Notes: generated by a model not told the origin, from the letters alone. A stretch of 64,000 nucleotides of DNA from an uncultured Eggerthellaceae bacterium (GCA_958454405.1 CAUEBO010000008.1:4433-68432), one strand, 5' to 3'. Positions 25,879-35,037 are shown, counted from the first letter of the stretch. Numbers and translations are program-made.

Positions 25879-26436
25879 ATGGCGCGGAAAGCGGGAAAGC
25901 GGCGCGCGGCGCTGCGGCGCGGAGGGGATCGACGTGCGCGGTCGGTTCGCGGGCAGGCGACGGTGGAGGCCGCCTTCCTCATCCCGGTCCTGTTCGTCGG
26001 GTTGCTGCTGCTCGTGCAGCCCGGCATCCTCCTGTACGACCGCATCGTCATGGGCGCTGCCGCATCGGAGGCGTGCCGGCTGCTCGCCACGAAAACGGAT
26101 GCGGCGGGCGACATGGAGGAGAGCTGCGAGGCGTTCGTCAAGCACCGGCTGGGCGCCGTGCCGCCCGTCGCGTGCTTCCATGTGCACGACGGGGGATGCA
26201 GCTGGGACATAGCCTTCGAGGGCGACGAAGGATCGGATGCGGTGCGCGTGGTCATCCGCACCGAGGCGCGGCCGTTGCCGTTGCTCGATGCGGGCGGGGC
26301 CGTGCTCGGCATCGTGAACGGCGCGGGCAACTTCGAGATAGAGGTGTCGGTGGAGCAGCGGACGCAGCCGGCCTGGGTCGGTTCGTCGGAGGCTGGGCGC
26401 GATCCAGCAGGATGGATAGGAGCGTGGTGCTCATGA
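25879..26436 (+). CDS. TadE-like pseudopilin
   Basis: A 185-residue protein. A basic N-terminus is followed by RGQATVEAAFLIPVLFVGLL, a TadE motif with the conserved Glu in TVEAAF, then a globular part of about 130 residues with three Cys (CRLL, CEAF and CSWD among them). GGGAGGGGGAGGCC lies before the ATG; a TTG at 25861 is the alternative. It overlaps the next gene by four bases (ATGA). Confidence 0.85.
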   Translation: MARKAGKRRAALRRGGDRRARSVRGQATVEAAFLIPVLFVGLLLLVQPGILLYDRIVMGAAASEACRLLATKTDAAGDMEESCEAFVKHRLGAVPPVACFHVHDGGCSWDIAFEGDEGSDAVRVVIRTEARPLPLLDAGGAVLGIVNGAGNFEIEVSVEQRTQPAWVGSSEAGRDPAGWIGAWCS

Positions 26437-28583
26437 GGCGGCCGACAGGGCGCGGCGCGCTTGGGAAGAGGGGCGCGTTCAAGGATGAGGCGGGGTTCAC
26501 GACGGTCGGCATGGTGATCGCCCTGCTGCTCACGCTCGCGCTCGTGTTCAGCGCGGCGCAGGTGTACCGTTTGAACGCGGCGTCGTCGGAAGTGCAGAAC
26601 GTGGCGGATGCGGCGGCGCTGGCCGCCCAGAACGAGGTGGCCGAGTTCATGATCGTCGTGCGCGCGTGCGACGCCGTCGTGCTGACGATGTCGCTTTCGA
26701 GCCTTGTGGCGACGGGGCTCGGCGTGGCGGCGCTCTGCACCCCGGCGACGGCCCCGGCTTCCGAGACGCTCGTCAAGGCGGGTCGCGACATCGCCCGCGC
26801 CCGCGACGCCTTCGCCGAGAAGGCCGCCGCCGGTCTCGGCCGCCTGCAGCGCGCGCTGCCGTTCCTGGCGGCCGCTAACGCCGCTTCGGTGGCATCCGCG
26901 AACGACCGGGGGCCGTCCTCCTATCTCGCCTTGGCCGTGCTCGCGCCCGCGGAAGGGGAGGAGATCGCCGTAGGCGAAGCGGCAGGGTCAGCCGAGCTGG
27001 AGGACGCCGTCGAACAGGATGCGGAAGAAGTCAGGCAGGCTGCCGAGGCCGCCGAGCAGGCGGCCGGGCGCGCGAACGAGGCGAAGCTGCGCGCGTTCGA
27101 ACGCGACTGCGGGGCGAACCCGTCGTACTGCATGTACGAGCGCGCTTCCGTGCTCGCTTCCCTTTCGGGGACGGACAACCCGTTGTTCTCGAACGTGGAT
27201 GCCTGGTCGTTCGATGTGGCGCTCAAGCGCGCGCAAGCGTACTATCCGGCTCGTCTCGCGCAGGAGGCTCCGGCGGGCGCGTCGGTCGAGGAGCAGGCGC
27301 GCTCGGCGCTCCGGAAGCGCTTCTACGCTTTCGCGGTCGAGGAGGTCGGCCGCGGCTACGTGCGCGAGGACGGAGACTCCTTCGAGGCGCTGTTCCCCCA
27401 TCTTCCGCAGAACACCGAAGAGATGCGCGCAACGCAGCTGTGCACCGAAGCCGTCTACCCCGTTGCGCCCGGCGCTTCGGGAAGTCCCGTCATGCATGCG
27501 TGGGAGGGCTGCCCCGCCGCGTCGGGCGCGACGTCCTACGGTTCGATCGCCCAGATGGAGGCCGGCTCGTACCCGACCTGCAGCCGATGCGGCTTCACTG
27601 CGTCGAGCATGGGCAAGGTGGCTGCTGCCTCGACGTCCATCCAGAACGGGTTCGAGTACCACTACGAGGCCGTCGCCGACGCCGCTGACGAGTACGTGCG
27701 GGCGCGAGCGGAGCTCGACCCGCTGGCAGCCGAAGTCAAGCGCCGCGCGGGCGGCTTGTTCGACCGCATCGGGGAAGCGCTCGGCGGGGCGGCGGGCATG
27801 CGCATCGACGCGCGTCCTCCCGGCGCGCTCGGCGCGGTGGTGCTCGTTGCGAACGTGGGCCGGGACGCGCCTTCGAGCGGGTTCGAGAGCTCGTTCGTGC
27901 GCGCGACCGGCGCGCTGGGGGCTCGGGCCGCCGTCTCGTCCGCCACGCTCGTCGCAGAACCGGCGAACGAGGGGGCGAACGTGATATCGTCGCTGCTCGA
28001 CGGCCTCGCCGACGGAGGAGGCGCGGCCGTGGGCGCGCTCGGCACGGTGCTCGATTGCTGGTCGGCGCTGTTGTCGGCGTATGCGGAGGGGCAGGGCGCG
28101 CTCGACGGTGCGGTGGAGGACGCGCTCGGCTCGCTTCCGTTGGCGAGCGCGAGCGGGCTCGGCACCTGGGCGGCGGGAGCGCTGCGCGAGGCTGTGGCCG
28201 CCGCGGGGCTGGAGCCGGCCGAATTGGACGCGCTCAAACCTGTGCTCGTGAACTCGGCGCACGTGGCGCGAGCCGACGACGACGCGTTCTGCGCCCGGCT
28301 GCTGTCGCTGAAAGAGCAGGCCGTTGCGAACCCGCTTGCGTCGAACGATGTGTTCTCGTCGATCGTGGGCTCGGTGGAGCAGGGCGCTGTGGAGGGCATC
28401 GAGTCGTTCGACGGCAAGCTCGAGATCGCGGTCGTCGAGCTGTACGAGGGCGGGCCCAGCGCGACCATCGAGCTGTCGCTTCCCGATGCCGCCAAGCATG
28501 CCGCAGCGGGTTTCGTCCAGCGCATCGCGGACGGTTTGAGGTCGACGTGCGCCCAGATAACAGGAACGAGGGCATGGGAATGA
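26433..28583 (+). CDS. large TadG-like pilus-associated protein
   Basis: A 716-residue protein. An N-terminal pilin-like segment is AGFTTVGMVIALLLTLALVF (about 21-40), followed by RLNAASSEVQNVADAAALAA, the phrase found after the helix in TadG/putative Flp-pilus proteins. The remainder is a long, mostly helical, Ala/Glu-rich exported region with a CSRCGFTA pair near residue 388. It has no von Willebrand domain, which classical TadG has, so it may be a distinct surface or tip protein. The start at 26433 overlaps the previous stop; ATG 26412 is an alternative. Confidence 0.75.
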   Translation: MRRPTGRGALGKRGAFKDEAGFTTVGMVIALLLTLALVFSAAQVYRLNAASSEVQNVADAAALAAQNEVAEFMIVVRACDAVVLTMSLSSLVATGLGVAALCTPATAPASETLVKAGRDIARARDAFAEKAAAGLGRLQRALPFLAAANAASVASANDRGPSSYLALAVLAPAEGEEIAVGEAAGSAELEDAVEQDAEEVRQAAEAAEQAAGRANEAKLRAFERDCGANPSYCMYERASVLASLSGTDNPLFSNVDAWSFDVALKRAQAYYPARLAQEAPAGASVEEQARSALRKRFYAFAVEEVGRGYVREDGDSFEALFPHLPQNTEEMRATQLCTEAVYPVAPGASGSPVMHAWEGCPAASGATSYGSIAQMEAGSYPTCSRCGFTASSMGKVAAASTSIQNGFEYHYEAVADAADEYVRARAELDPLAAEVKRRAGGLFDRIGEALGGAAGMRIDARPPGALGAVVLVANVGRDAPSSGFESSFVRATGALGARAAVSSATLVAEPANEGANVISSLLDGLADGGGAAVGALGTVLDCWSALLSAYAEGQGALDGAVEDALGSLPLASASGLGTWAAGALREAVAAAGLEPAELDALKPVLVNSAHVARADDDAFCARLLSLKEQAVANPLASNDVFSSIVGSVEQGAVEGIESFDGKLEIAVVELYEGGPSATIELSLPDAAKHAAAGFVQRIADGLRSTCAQITGTRAWE

Positions 28584-29050
28584 GCAGGATCGCGGAAGAG
28601 AGGCTGCGAACGGAGGAAGAATCCGCGCACCGCTTCGAGGAAGGCCAGATGACCGTTGAACTCGCCGTGGCGTTCCCCGTGCTGCTGGTCGTCGCCGTCA
28701 TCGCCGTGAACGCGCTGCTGTTCTTTTCCGAATGCGCCGCCTTCGACAACGCCTCCCGCGACGCGGTGCGCGTCTGCGCGGCATCGCCGGCGTACGGCCA
28801 GGGAATCGAGCAGAGCAGGGCGCAGGTGGCCTCCGTGCTTTCCGAAGCGTTCGATCGGCCGAATGTGGAGGCGAGCGTGGCGGTGGAAGGGGCTTCGGCG
28901 GGGCACACGACGTTCACGTCGACTCTGCATTTCTCGCCGACACTGTTCGGCTTGGGCTTGAAGACGTCGGTGTTCGGCGTCGCGCTCCCTCCTCTGACGC
29001 ATTCCGTGTCGTTCACGGTGGACTGCTACAAGCCGGGGGCGCTGATATGA
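28574..29050 (+). CDS. TadE-like pseudopilin
   Basis: A 158-residue protein with EGQMTVELAVAFPVLLVVAV, the TadE cleavage/helix motif with conserved Glu, followed by a 110-residue globular part ending in VDCYKPGALI. ATG 28574 was taken; ATG 28580, which overlaps the preceding stop as ATGA, is equally possible. It is the third TadE-like protein of the operon. Its stop overlaps the next start (ATGA). Confidence 0.85.
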   Translation: MGMSRIAEERLRTEEESAHRFEEGQMTVELAVAFPVLLVVAVIAVNALLFFSECAAFDNASRDAVRVCAASPAYGQGIEQSRAQVASVLSEAFDRPNVEASVAVEGASAGHTTFTSTLHFSPTLFGLGLKTSVFGVALPPLTHSVSFTVDCYKPGALI

Positions 29051-29649
29051 GCCGCATGCGCTCGAAGGCCGTCGTTGCGGCGAAAAGGAGGAGGCGGGTT
29101 CGAGGGCCGCGCGCTCCGGCGCTCGGAAGGACGCCTGTCCGCATGCCGTCCAGGGGCCTGCGCGCGCTGCGGGCCTGCGCGGTCCTGCTGGCGATCGCCT
29201 TGCTTGCGGCGGCCGTCGAGGCTGTCGGCCGGTCGTCGAGGCCGAGCGCCTTGCGGGAGGCTTCCGACGTCTTCTTCCGGGAGGACGGCCGGACCTCCGT
29301 GCTCCAATCGCTCGACGACGGGGCGGAAGGCGCGCTCGGAGCGCGCGAAGCGCCTCCCTCGTTCGAGGATGAGGTGCTGTCGCTTGAGGGGAGGGCCGAC
29401 GTGCGCGTGGACGAAAGGGGAGGCGTCGTGGGATTTTCCGTGGAAGACCGGGCGGGCGAAGCGTTCGCCGCGGTATCCCGGGAGCTCGAGGCAAGGGGCT
29501 GGACGGGCGTTGAGAGCGGGGCGGCGACGTGCGGGACGTTCGCGAAAGACCGAGGCGCGTACCGATGGGCGTTCGCGTCCTGCGTGCAGGTTGGAAGCAC
29601 TGCGTGCGTCGTCGTTCAAGTCGTGCCGCTGGAACAGGAAGGAGCTTGA
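29047..29649 (+). CDS. membrane-anchored protein of unknown function in the Tad operon
   Basis: A 200-residue protein: a strongly basic N-terminus of 40 residues, one helix (CAVLLAIALLAAAVEAVG, about 44-61), then a soluble extracytoplasmic domain with two Cys in TCGTF and FASCVQ. I do not recognise a family. It is coupled to the TadE-like gene by a four-base overlap, so it is probably a pilus accessory protein. No signal-peptidase site is obvious. Confidence 0.7.
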   Translation: MSRMRSKAVVAAKRRRRVRGPRAPALGRTPVRMPSRGLRALRACAVLLAIALLAAAVEAVGRSSRPSALREASDVFFREDGRTSVLQSLDDGAEGALGAREAPPSFEDEVLSLEGRADVRVDERGGVVGFSVEDRAGEAFAAVSRELEARGWTGVESGAATCGTFAKDRGAYRWAFASCVQVGSTACVVVQVVPLEQEGA

Positions 29650-29654
29650 TCTGC

Positions 29655-30143
29655 ATGGAAAACGAAGGAAGAGCGAGGATGGCGGCGGGATGCGCCGGCG
29701 CGCCGGCGCGGGAGCTGCCCGCATGCGCGCCGCATGGTCCGAGAAGGGCCGTCTCCCGTCGAAAACCCGTCTGCGGACAGCAAAGGGACGGCAAAGACGT
29801 GGACGTCCCCGATCTTCGAGGCGCGGGTCCCGCTCGCCTCTCGATGGCCACGGGCGCAGCGAGCAGAATGCGCGGGCTGCTGCTGTCGCAGCCCGGCGAG
29901 GGAGCGCTGCTGCTGATGCCGTGCGGCGACGTGCACACGGTGGGCATGCGGAGGCGCCTCGACATCGCGTTCGTCGACGACGGGGGGCGCGTGATCGAAT
30001 CCCATCGGGACGTGGGCCCGATGCGGCGTCTGCGCAACAGGCGGGCGGCCGCGGTGATCGAGCGCTTCTCGTCATGCTCGTCTCCCTGGTTCGCTGAGGG
30101 GGATCGGCTTGGCATCGTCTGCTGGGAGGAGGTGGGCGCATGA
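29655..30143 (+). CDS. DUF192 protein in the Tad operon
   Basis: A 162-residue protein whose C-terminal two-thirds matches DUF192: TGAASRMRGLLL (about 74-85), CGDVHTVGMRRRLDIAFVDD (about 96-115) and RVIESHRDV. The function of DUF192 is not known; members are often secreted. Here the N-terminal 60 residues look unstructured. GGAAGGAGC upstream supports a start near 29655. It overlaps the next gene by four bases. Its presence in a pilus operon is a hint about role, not proof. Confidence 0.75.
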   Translation: MENEGRARMAAGCAGAPARELPACAPHGPRRAVSRRKPVCGQQRDGKDVDVPDLRGAGPARLSMATGAASRMRGLLLSQPGEGALLLMPCGDVHTVGMRRRLDIAFVDDGGRVIESHRDVGPMRRLRNRRAAAVIERFSSCSSPWFAEGDRLGIVCWEEVGA

Positions 30144-30790
30144 AGACGTGCCCGATCTGCGGGGCCCGCGCGTTCGACGATGCCGACATGTGCTTCGGAT
30201 GCCTGCATCGCTTCGATGCGGCGCCCCTTCCGACGGTGCCGGCCATCCTGCGCGCCGGGCACGGCCCCGGGCCCGCCTCCCTCGCGGACCCCTCCGCTTC
30301 CCGAAGCGGGCCTTCTCGATCCGCCGTCGACGCGTCGGGCGAGGCGCTTCAGGCGGCGCCTGCGCGCCGGGTGGTTCCGACAGCGGCCGTGGCAGGGCCG
30401 GCGTTCGCTGCACAGCCGGCCGCGCAGCGGGCTCGCGTGGAGCCCGCGCCCGGCTCGGACGGCTGGGAGGTCACCTTGGAGGTGCCGGGCTTCGCTTTGG
30501 CCGGAAGCGGGTGCTCGGAGGCGCGCGGGGACGCTGGTTCGCCGATGGAAGCCGAGTCGGGGCCGAACGCGCCGTCTGGGGAGGGGCGCTGCGCGGCTCC
30601 GCCCGCATGCAGCGTCGTCGTGCGCATCGTCCCGCCCTCCGCTTTGCCGGAAGAGGGACGTCCGGGACGCGGCGCGCCTGACGCGCGGACGCTGCGTGCC
30701 GGATGCGCCGGCGACGCCCGTGGGACCCATGCCCGCGCGAATTCGTCAGGCTGCGATGCGGGACGGGCCCTCGCCTCGGAAAGGGCGTAG
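30140..30790 (+). CDS. zinc-ribbon protein with disordered tail, Tad operon
   Basis: A 216-residue protein. The N-terminus has MKTCPICGARAFDDADMCFG and a fourth Cys, a CxxC...CxxC zinc ribbon. A low-complexity Ala/Pro/Gly/Ser-rich stretch of about 70 residues follows, then a beta-like segment GWEVTLEVPGFAL near 110, then another disordered tail. No enzymatic motif. A small zinc-ribbon protein in a pilus operon could be an assembly adaptor. It is tightly coupled to its neighbours. Confidence 0.7.
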   Translation: MKTCPICGARAFDDADMCFGCLHRFDAAPLPTVPAILRAGHGPGPASLADPSASRSGPSRSAVDASGEALQAAPARRVVPTAAVAGPAFAAQPAAQRARVEPAPGSDGWEVTLEVPGFALAGSGCSEARGDAGSPMEAESGPNAPSGEGRCAAPPACSVVVRIVPPSALPEEGRPGRGAPDARTLRAGCAGDARGTHARANSSGCDAGRALASERA

Positions 30791-30792
30791 CG

Positions 30793-31254
30793 ATGCCCGG
30801 TTCCGAAACCGTCGCGGCGTGCGCGCTGGCGGCCTGCGGCATCGCCATGGCGGTCGCCGTCGCATGCGATCTGCGCGCCCGCATCATCCCCGTAGAAGCG
30901 TGCGCGGTGCTCGCGGTTGCAGGAGGGGCGTTCCAGGCGTGCGTCGCCGGCGCGGAGGGTCTGGCGGCGGGCGCGCTGCATGGAGGCGTCATCGTCGCCG
31001 GATGCTGCTTGGCCAACCGCATGGCCCGACGGGGCGAAGGCCACGATCCGGTCGGCTGGGGCGACATCCGCTGCATGGGCGCGCTTTCCCTTGCCAGCGG
31101 CTCGTTCGCGCCGCTGGGATTCGCCGTGTGCTACGGGGCCGCTGCGGCGACGGCGCTGGTGGGCCTGGCTTCGCGCAGGCTGTCGGTTCGCGACGGCATG
31201 CCCATGGCGCCGTTTTTGGCGCTGTGGCTCGCGTGCGCGGCGCTGTGCTGCTGA
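30793..31254 (+). CDS. prepilin peptidase, short A24 type (TadV/CpaA-like)
   Basis: A 153-residue membrane protein with five to six helices and no N-terminal methylase domain, as in TadV/CpaA. The two aspartates of A24 peptidases are visible: ACDLRARIIP (first Asp, about residue 24) and VGWGDIRCMGALS (the GxGD Asp, about 88). It should cleave the Flp and TadE-like leaders. It begins two bases after the previous stop and ends the pilus operon; the next gene is convergent, 22 bases away. Confidence 0.88.
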   Translation: MPGSETVAACALAACGIAMAVAVACDLRARIIPVEACAVLAVAGGAFQACVAGAEGLAAGALHGGVIVAGCCLANRMARRGEGHDPVGWGDIRCMGALSLASGSFAPLGFAVCYGAAAATALVGLASRRLSVRDGMPMAPFLALWLACAALCC

Positions 31255-31276
31255 GGGCCGCGCACGCGAGCCCTCT

Positions 31277-32506
31277 CTAGGCCCCGTTCATGCTCGCAGC
31301 GGCGTTGCCGCCGGCCTCCGACGAGCGCATGCGCACCCGGCCGGCCACGAGGGCCACGGCGAACAGGGCGGCGGCGAACAGCAACACGATGCCCATATCG
31401 CCCAGCACCGGGGCGACGGACGCGAGCGTCATGTCCGTCAAGTGCACGCCCTTGCTCACGGCGTCGGTGTACCAGGACGTGGGTATGAACCGGGAAACCA
31501 TCTGGATCTCGGGCCCCATGAGCTCGATGCTGATCCACGCGCCGCCCAGAAACGACATCACCATGCCGGAGATGTTGCCCACGGCGTTCGCCATCATCTC
31601 GCTCGCGCCCAGCTGTCCCAGCAGAAAGCCGATGGTGAGCGGCACGAGCGCGAACACGAACGCGCAGGCCAGCGTCAGCGCGATGGCCGCCGGGGGAACG
31701 CCCGCAAGCGACGAGCCGAACGCGGCCAGGCCGATGCCGCACGTGATCGCCCACACGAGCGCCGTGACCAGCAGGCTGGCCGCGGCCTTCTGCATTCCCA
31801 GCCGCAGGCTGCTCATCGGCGAGATGAGGTTGCGGCGGTACAGATCGGTGCGGTTGAACGCGCTCATGAGCAGCCCCACGCACACGACCACGGCGGCCGT
31901 CATGGTGTAGGTGCCCCACTGCAGGTAGAAGGCGAACTGGTCGGCCGGCGCGGCCCCGTTCGGCGTCTGGACCGTCTCCACCTCGGCCGATGCGGCAGCG
32001 GCCTCGTCGGCGCGCGCCAGCACGGAGGCCACGGCCGCATCGGGCTCGAGCGCGGCCGCAGCGCGCACGAGGCCCAAATACTGGTTCACCTGCTCGTCCA
32101 CCAGGGTGCCGGCCATGGTGCCGTAGCTGAACGCCGACTCCAGCACCGGTTCCGCGCTTCCCGTGCGCGCGGCGTCCATGAAGTCGTCGCCGTAGCCCTC
32201 CGGCACGATCAGCAGGTAGCGTGCCTGGCCGGTGGCCACGGCGTCCTGCAGGGCGAAGGGATCGTCGGCCACTTCGACGCTCTCCCCCTGTTGGCTCAAG
32301 AAGGCCGTCAGGCTCTCGGAGAGCGGGCTGCCGTCGCGGTCGATGACGGCGAAGGGCGCCTTCGACGCGGTGTACTCGGTGCCACCTGCGCCCACATTGA
32401 TGCTGCTGGTGATGAACACGCCCATGAGGCTGAGGAACCCGACGTACACCAGCAGGTACACGGGGTGGTTCATGACGATGCGCAGGGCGGCTTTAAAGGC
32501 TTGCAT
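31277..32506 (-). CDS. ABC-2 type permease
   Basis: A 409-residue membrane protein: one N-terminal helix (VYLLVYVGFLSLMGVF), a long extracytoplasmic loop (about 45-215) and five to six C-terminal helices with MGMVMSFLGGAWI-like segments (about 295-315). This is the YhgE/ABC2_membrane_3 plan. It overlaps the neighbouring permease by 14 bases, so they are co-translated and probably form a heterodimer with the ATPase at 33882. Substrate unknown. Confidence 0.88.
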   Translation of the reverse strand: MQAFKAALRIVMNHPVYLLVYVGFLSLMGVFITSSINVGAGGTEYTASKAPFAVIDRDGSPLSESLTAFLSQQGESVEVADDPFALQDAVATGQARYLLIVPEGYGDDFMDAARTGSAEPVLESAFSYGTMAGTLVDEQVNQYLGLVRAAAALEPDAAVASVLARADEAAAASAEVETVQTPNGAAPADQFAFYLQWGTYTMTAAVVVCVGLLMSAFNRTDLYRRNLISPMSSLRLGMQKAAASLLVTALVWAITCGIGLAAFGSSLAGVPPAAIALTLACAFVFALVPLTIGFLLGQLGASEMMANAVGNISGMVMSFLGGAWISIELMGPEIQMVSRFIPTSWYTDAVSKGVHLTDMTLASVAPVLGDMGIVLLFAAALFAVALVAGRVRMRSSEAGGNAAASMNGA

Positions 32507-33671
32507 AGCGCTGCCTCCTTACGAACAGGGCGGACACGGCGAACAGCACGGCGGCCATTGCCAAGAGGATGCCGGCTTTCTCGGCGAAGGGCACGAGCGA
32601 GTCGTAGTAGTACAGGCTGTAGAACAGGTCCGTGACCACCTTCGCGGGGTTCACGGAGGCGAGCAGCGGATAGTTCCTCGTGATGCTGTCAGCCAGCTCC
32701 ATGCACGGCTCGCCGTACAGGCCCGCGAACAGCGAGAGGAAGCAGGTGAGCGCGGTGAGCAGGCCGGTTTTCACGCCCATGCCGACTTTCGGCAGCGAGC
32801 CCAGCAGGGTGCCGAGTGCGGTGGACAGCAGCGCCGCCACGGCCAGGGCCGCCACGCAGAGGCCTTCGCGTCCCGAGAAGTCGATGCCCACGCCGAAGCG
32901 CATGTACAGAAACGCCACGACAAGGCAGAAAAACGAGATCAGCCAGCTGGCCGCCAACGTCGCCGCGAGCGTCTTGCCGCGGCTCGTGGCACCCAGGGCG
33001 CGCCGCGCGCCCAGCGGCGAGAGATTCGGCTGCGCCTCGCAGATGGCCAGCATGCCCACCTGGCCGCAGAACAGCGCGGCCATGCCCAGCAGCGCGTAGT
33101 AGTAGCGCACCGACTGCACGGGCTCGGCATGCGTGAGCGAAACCTGCACGGTGGCGTCGCCGTGCGCGAGCGCGTCCTCGATGCGGTCGGGGTCGGCGAG
33201 CGCCATCGGGTTGTCCTCGGCTATGCCGGCGACAAGGTCGGCATCGCGCACGTAGGTGTTCACGACGGTGTTCAGGATGGTGCGCCCGATCTGTTCCACC
33301 CCCAGCCCGCCGGAGTCGGGAGTCACGAAGAGCAGGGGGTCGCCGTTATCGTCGACCGAGAGGACGCCCTGCACCTCGCCTGAGGAGAGCGCGCCGCGCG
33401 CCTCGTCGGCGGTCGCGAACGCGCGCACGTCGAGCAGTTGGTCGTCTCCAGGCTCTCCCAGCTCGTCCACGACGTCGGCGAAGGCTGAATCCTCGAAGGC
33501 GGCATCGGCCACCACTGCCGTGGGAACCGGGTCGAACGCCGTGGCGCTGTCGAGGTTCGAGAACATGAACATGAACATGGTGGACAGGATGATGGGGAAG
33601 GCGAGCGACCACACGAACAGCTCCCGCTTGCGCGTGAGCACCATGAGCGCCCCCTTGAACACGTTCCACAT
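32493..33671 (-). CDS. ABC-2 type permease
   Basis: A 392-residue protein with the same layout as its partner: N-terminal helix with LFVWSLAFPIILSTMFMFMF, extracytoplasmic loop of about 170 residues, then six helices. TTAAGGAGC precedes the ATG at 33671. It lies between the ATPase and the second permease in one minus-strand operon, but a 210-base spacer with a perfect inverted repeat separates it from the ATPase. Confidence 0.88.
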   Translation of the reverse strand: MWNVFKGALMVLTRKRELFVWSLAFPIILSTMFMFMFSNLDSATAFDPVPTAVVADAAFEDSAFADVVDELGEPGDDQLLDVRAFATADEARGALSSGEVQGVLSVDDNGDPLLFVTPDSGGLGVEQIGRTILNTVVNTYVRDADLVAGIAEDNPMALADPDRIEDALAHGDATVQVSLTHAEPVQSVRYYYALLGMAALFCGQVGMLAICEAQPNLSPLGARRALGATSRGKTLAATLAASWLISFFCLVVAFLYMRFGVGIDFSGREGLCVAALAVAALLSTALGTLLGSLPKVGMGVKTGLLTALTCFLSLFAGLYGEPCMELADSITRNYPLLASVNPAKVVTDLFYSLYYYDSLVPFAEKAGILLAMAAVLFAVSALFVRRQRYASL

Positions 33672-33751
33672 AAAAAAGCTCCTTAATCGGTGCGCGTACC
33701 TGTTTGGCGAAGTCGTCGAGGCTGCATCAAGAGCGCCGGTTCTCCGTTCCC

Positions 33752-33831
33752 GTAGGGCAAGGGCTCTGCCCTTGCCGCTCGGCAGGCAGCGTTTCCGCAG
33801 GTCGTCGGCAAGGGCAGAGCCCTTGCCCTAC
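33752..33831. repeat. 26-base perfect inverted repeat, each arm itself palindromic
   Basis: Arms at 33752-33777 and 33806-33831 are exact reverse complements. Each arm contains GGCAAGGGC, TCT (or AGA), GCCCTTGCC and can fold alone. It sits between the ATPase and permease genes of one operon, so it may reduce or balance downstream expression. The plan resembles REP/BIME-like intergenic repeats. Confidence 0.85.
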
Positions 33832-33881
33832 AGAGCGGCTGCCGAGAGAGCACGTCGCGGCGACTCTTGGCACAGCCCCTC

Positions 33882-34820
33882 CTAATCGCGCAGCTCTTTG
33901 CCGGTGATCTCCAGGAACACGTCGTTCAACGTGGGCGGCTCGGCGTAGATGCGCCCGGTGGCCACGCCGCGCGCGGCCAGCACGCCTAGCACGTCGGCCA
34001 CGTTGTGCTGCCCGTTGCCGCAGGCCGCCTCTAAAACGGCGCCGTCGAACGTCGCCCCCGCCACGCAGGGCAGCGCGCGCAGCGCCTCCAGCACGGCGTT
34101 GTCGGCCGCGTCAACCTCGATGCGGATGCGCTCGCCCGTGCCGATCATGGCCTTCAGCTCGTCGTTCGTGCCGGTGGCCAGCGCGCGGCCCTGGTCCATG
34201 ATCATGATGCGCGTGCATATCTCCTCCACTTCCTCCATGTAGTGGCTCGTGTACACGATGGTGGAGCCCTGCGCATTCAGGCGCAGGATGCCCTCAAGGA
34301 TGGCATTGCGGCTCTGCGGGTCCACGGCCACGGTGGGCTCGTCGAAGAAGACGAGCTCGGGCTTGTGCGCGATGCCGCATGCGATGTTCAGACGGCGCAG
34401 CAGGCCGCCCGACAGCTTCCGCGGGCGGTACTTCACGTACTCCTCGAGTCCCACGAAGGCCACGGCCTCGTCGACGAGCGCGGCGCGGCGGCTCTTGTCC
34501 CGCACGTACAGCGCGCAGAAGTAATCGATGTTCTGCTGCACCGTCAGCTCCTCGAACACGGCCACGTTCTGCGGCACGATGCCGATGCGCCGCTTCAGGT
34601 CGTAGCGCGCGGGGGTCATGGGTTCGCCGAACAGGCTGATGGAGCCCTTGTCGTACGTGAGCAGCTGCAGCATGCAGTTGATGGCGGTGGTCTTGCCCGA
34701 GCCGTTCGGCCCCAAAAGCCCGAACACCTCGCCCGGCGCGATATGCAGGTTGAAATGGTCGAGCGCTATCACGTCGCCGTAGCGCTTCACCAGGTTGTCG
34801 ACGGCGATGATGTCTTCCAT
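33882..34820 (-). CDS. ABC transporter ATP-binding protein
   Basis: A 312-residue ATPase of the drug-exporter (DrrA/CcmA) class. Walker A is GLLGPNGSGKTT (about 36-47), the signature is LSGGLLRRL (about 134-142), Walker B is ELVFFDEPTV, and an H-loop His follows in YTSHYME. The C-terminal 80 residues carry the usual extra domain and end in LNDVFLEITGKELRD. GAGAGGAAC precedes the ATG at 34820; the frame upstream is noise. It drives the two permeases encoded downstream. Confidence 0.93.
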   Translation of the reverse strand: MEDIIAVDNLVKRYGDVIALDHFNLHIAPGEVFGLLGPNGSGKTTAINCMLQLLTYDKGSISLFGEPMTPARYDLKRRIGIVPQNVAVFEELTVQQNIDYFCALYVRDKSRRAALVDEAVAFVGLEEYVKYRPRKLSGGLLRRLNIACGIAHKPELVFFDEPTVAVDPQSRNAILEGILRLNAQGSTIVYTSHYMEEVEEICTRIMIMDQGRALATGTNDELKAMIGTGERIRIEVDAADNAVLEALRALPCVAGATFDGAVLEAACGNGQHNVADVLGVLAARGVATGRIYAEPPTLNDVFLEITGKELRD

Positions 34821-34971
34821 GTGCGTTCCTCTCTCGAAACGGTCCGCGAAACGAAGCGGGCGGGTCAGCCGACGGGCGGTCGCAGGGGGCCGGTGCCGGA
34901 TGCTCGTTCCATGTTCCCGCATCGTCGGGCCCGCCGCCAGTGAGCGGCGTCATCGATCGGCCCGTACGGGA

Positions 34972-34983
34972 TGACAAATGTCA
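34972..34983. promoter_or_regulatory. 12-base palindrome, possible operator
   Basis: TGACAAATGTCA is a five-plus-five dyad with a two-base centre, 152 bases upstream of the ABC exporter start. No regulator is identified. Confidence 0.3.
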
Positions 34984-35007
34984 CGACTTCGCGAAGCGCC
35001 TCAGAGT

Positions 35008-35037
35008 GTCCCGAATGGAGCCGCTCCCCTTCGGGAC
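35008..35037. repeat. eight-base inverted repeat (hairpin)
   Basis: GTCCCGAA at 35008-35015 and TTCGGGAC at 35030-35037 with a 14-base loop. The 868-base spacer 34821-35688 has no convincing gene; a frame at 34940-35365 lacks a ribosome-binding site and a coherent protein character. Confidence 0.6.
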
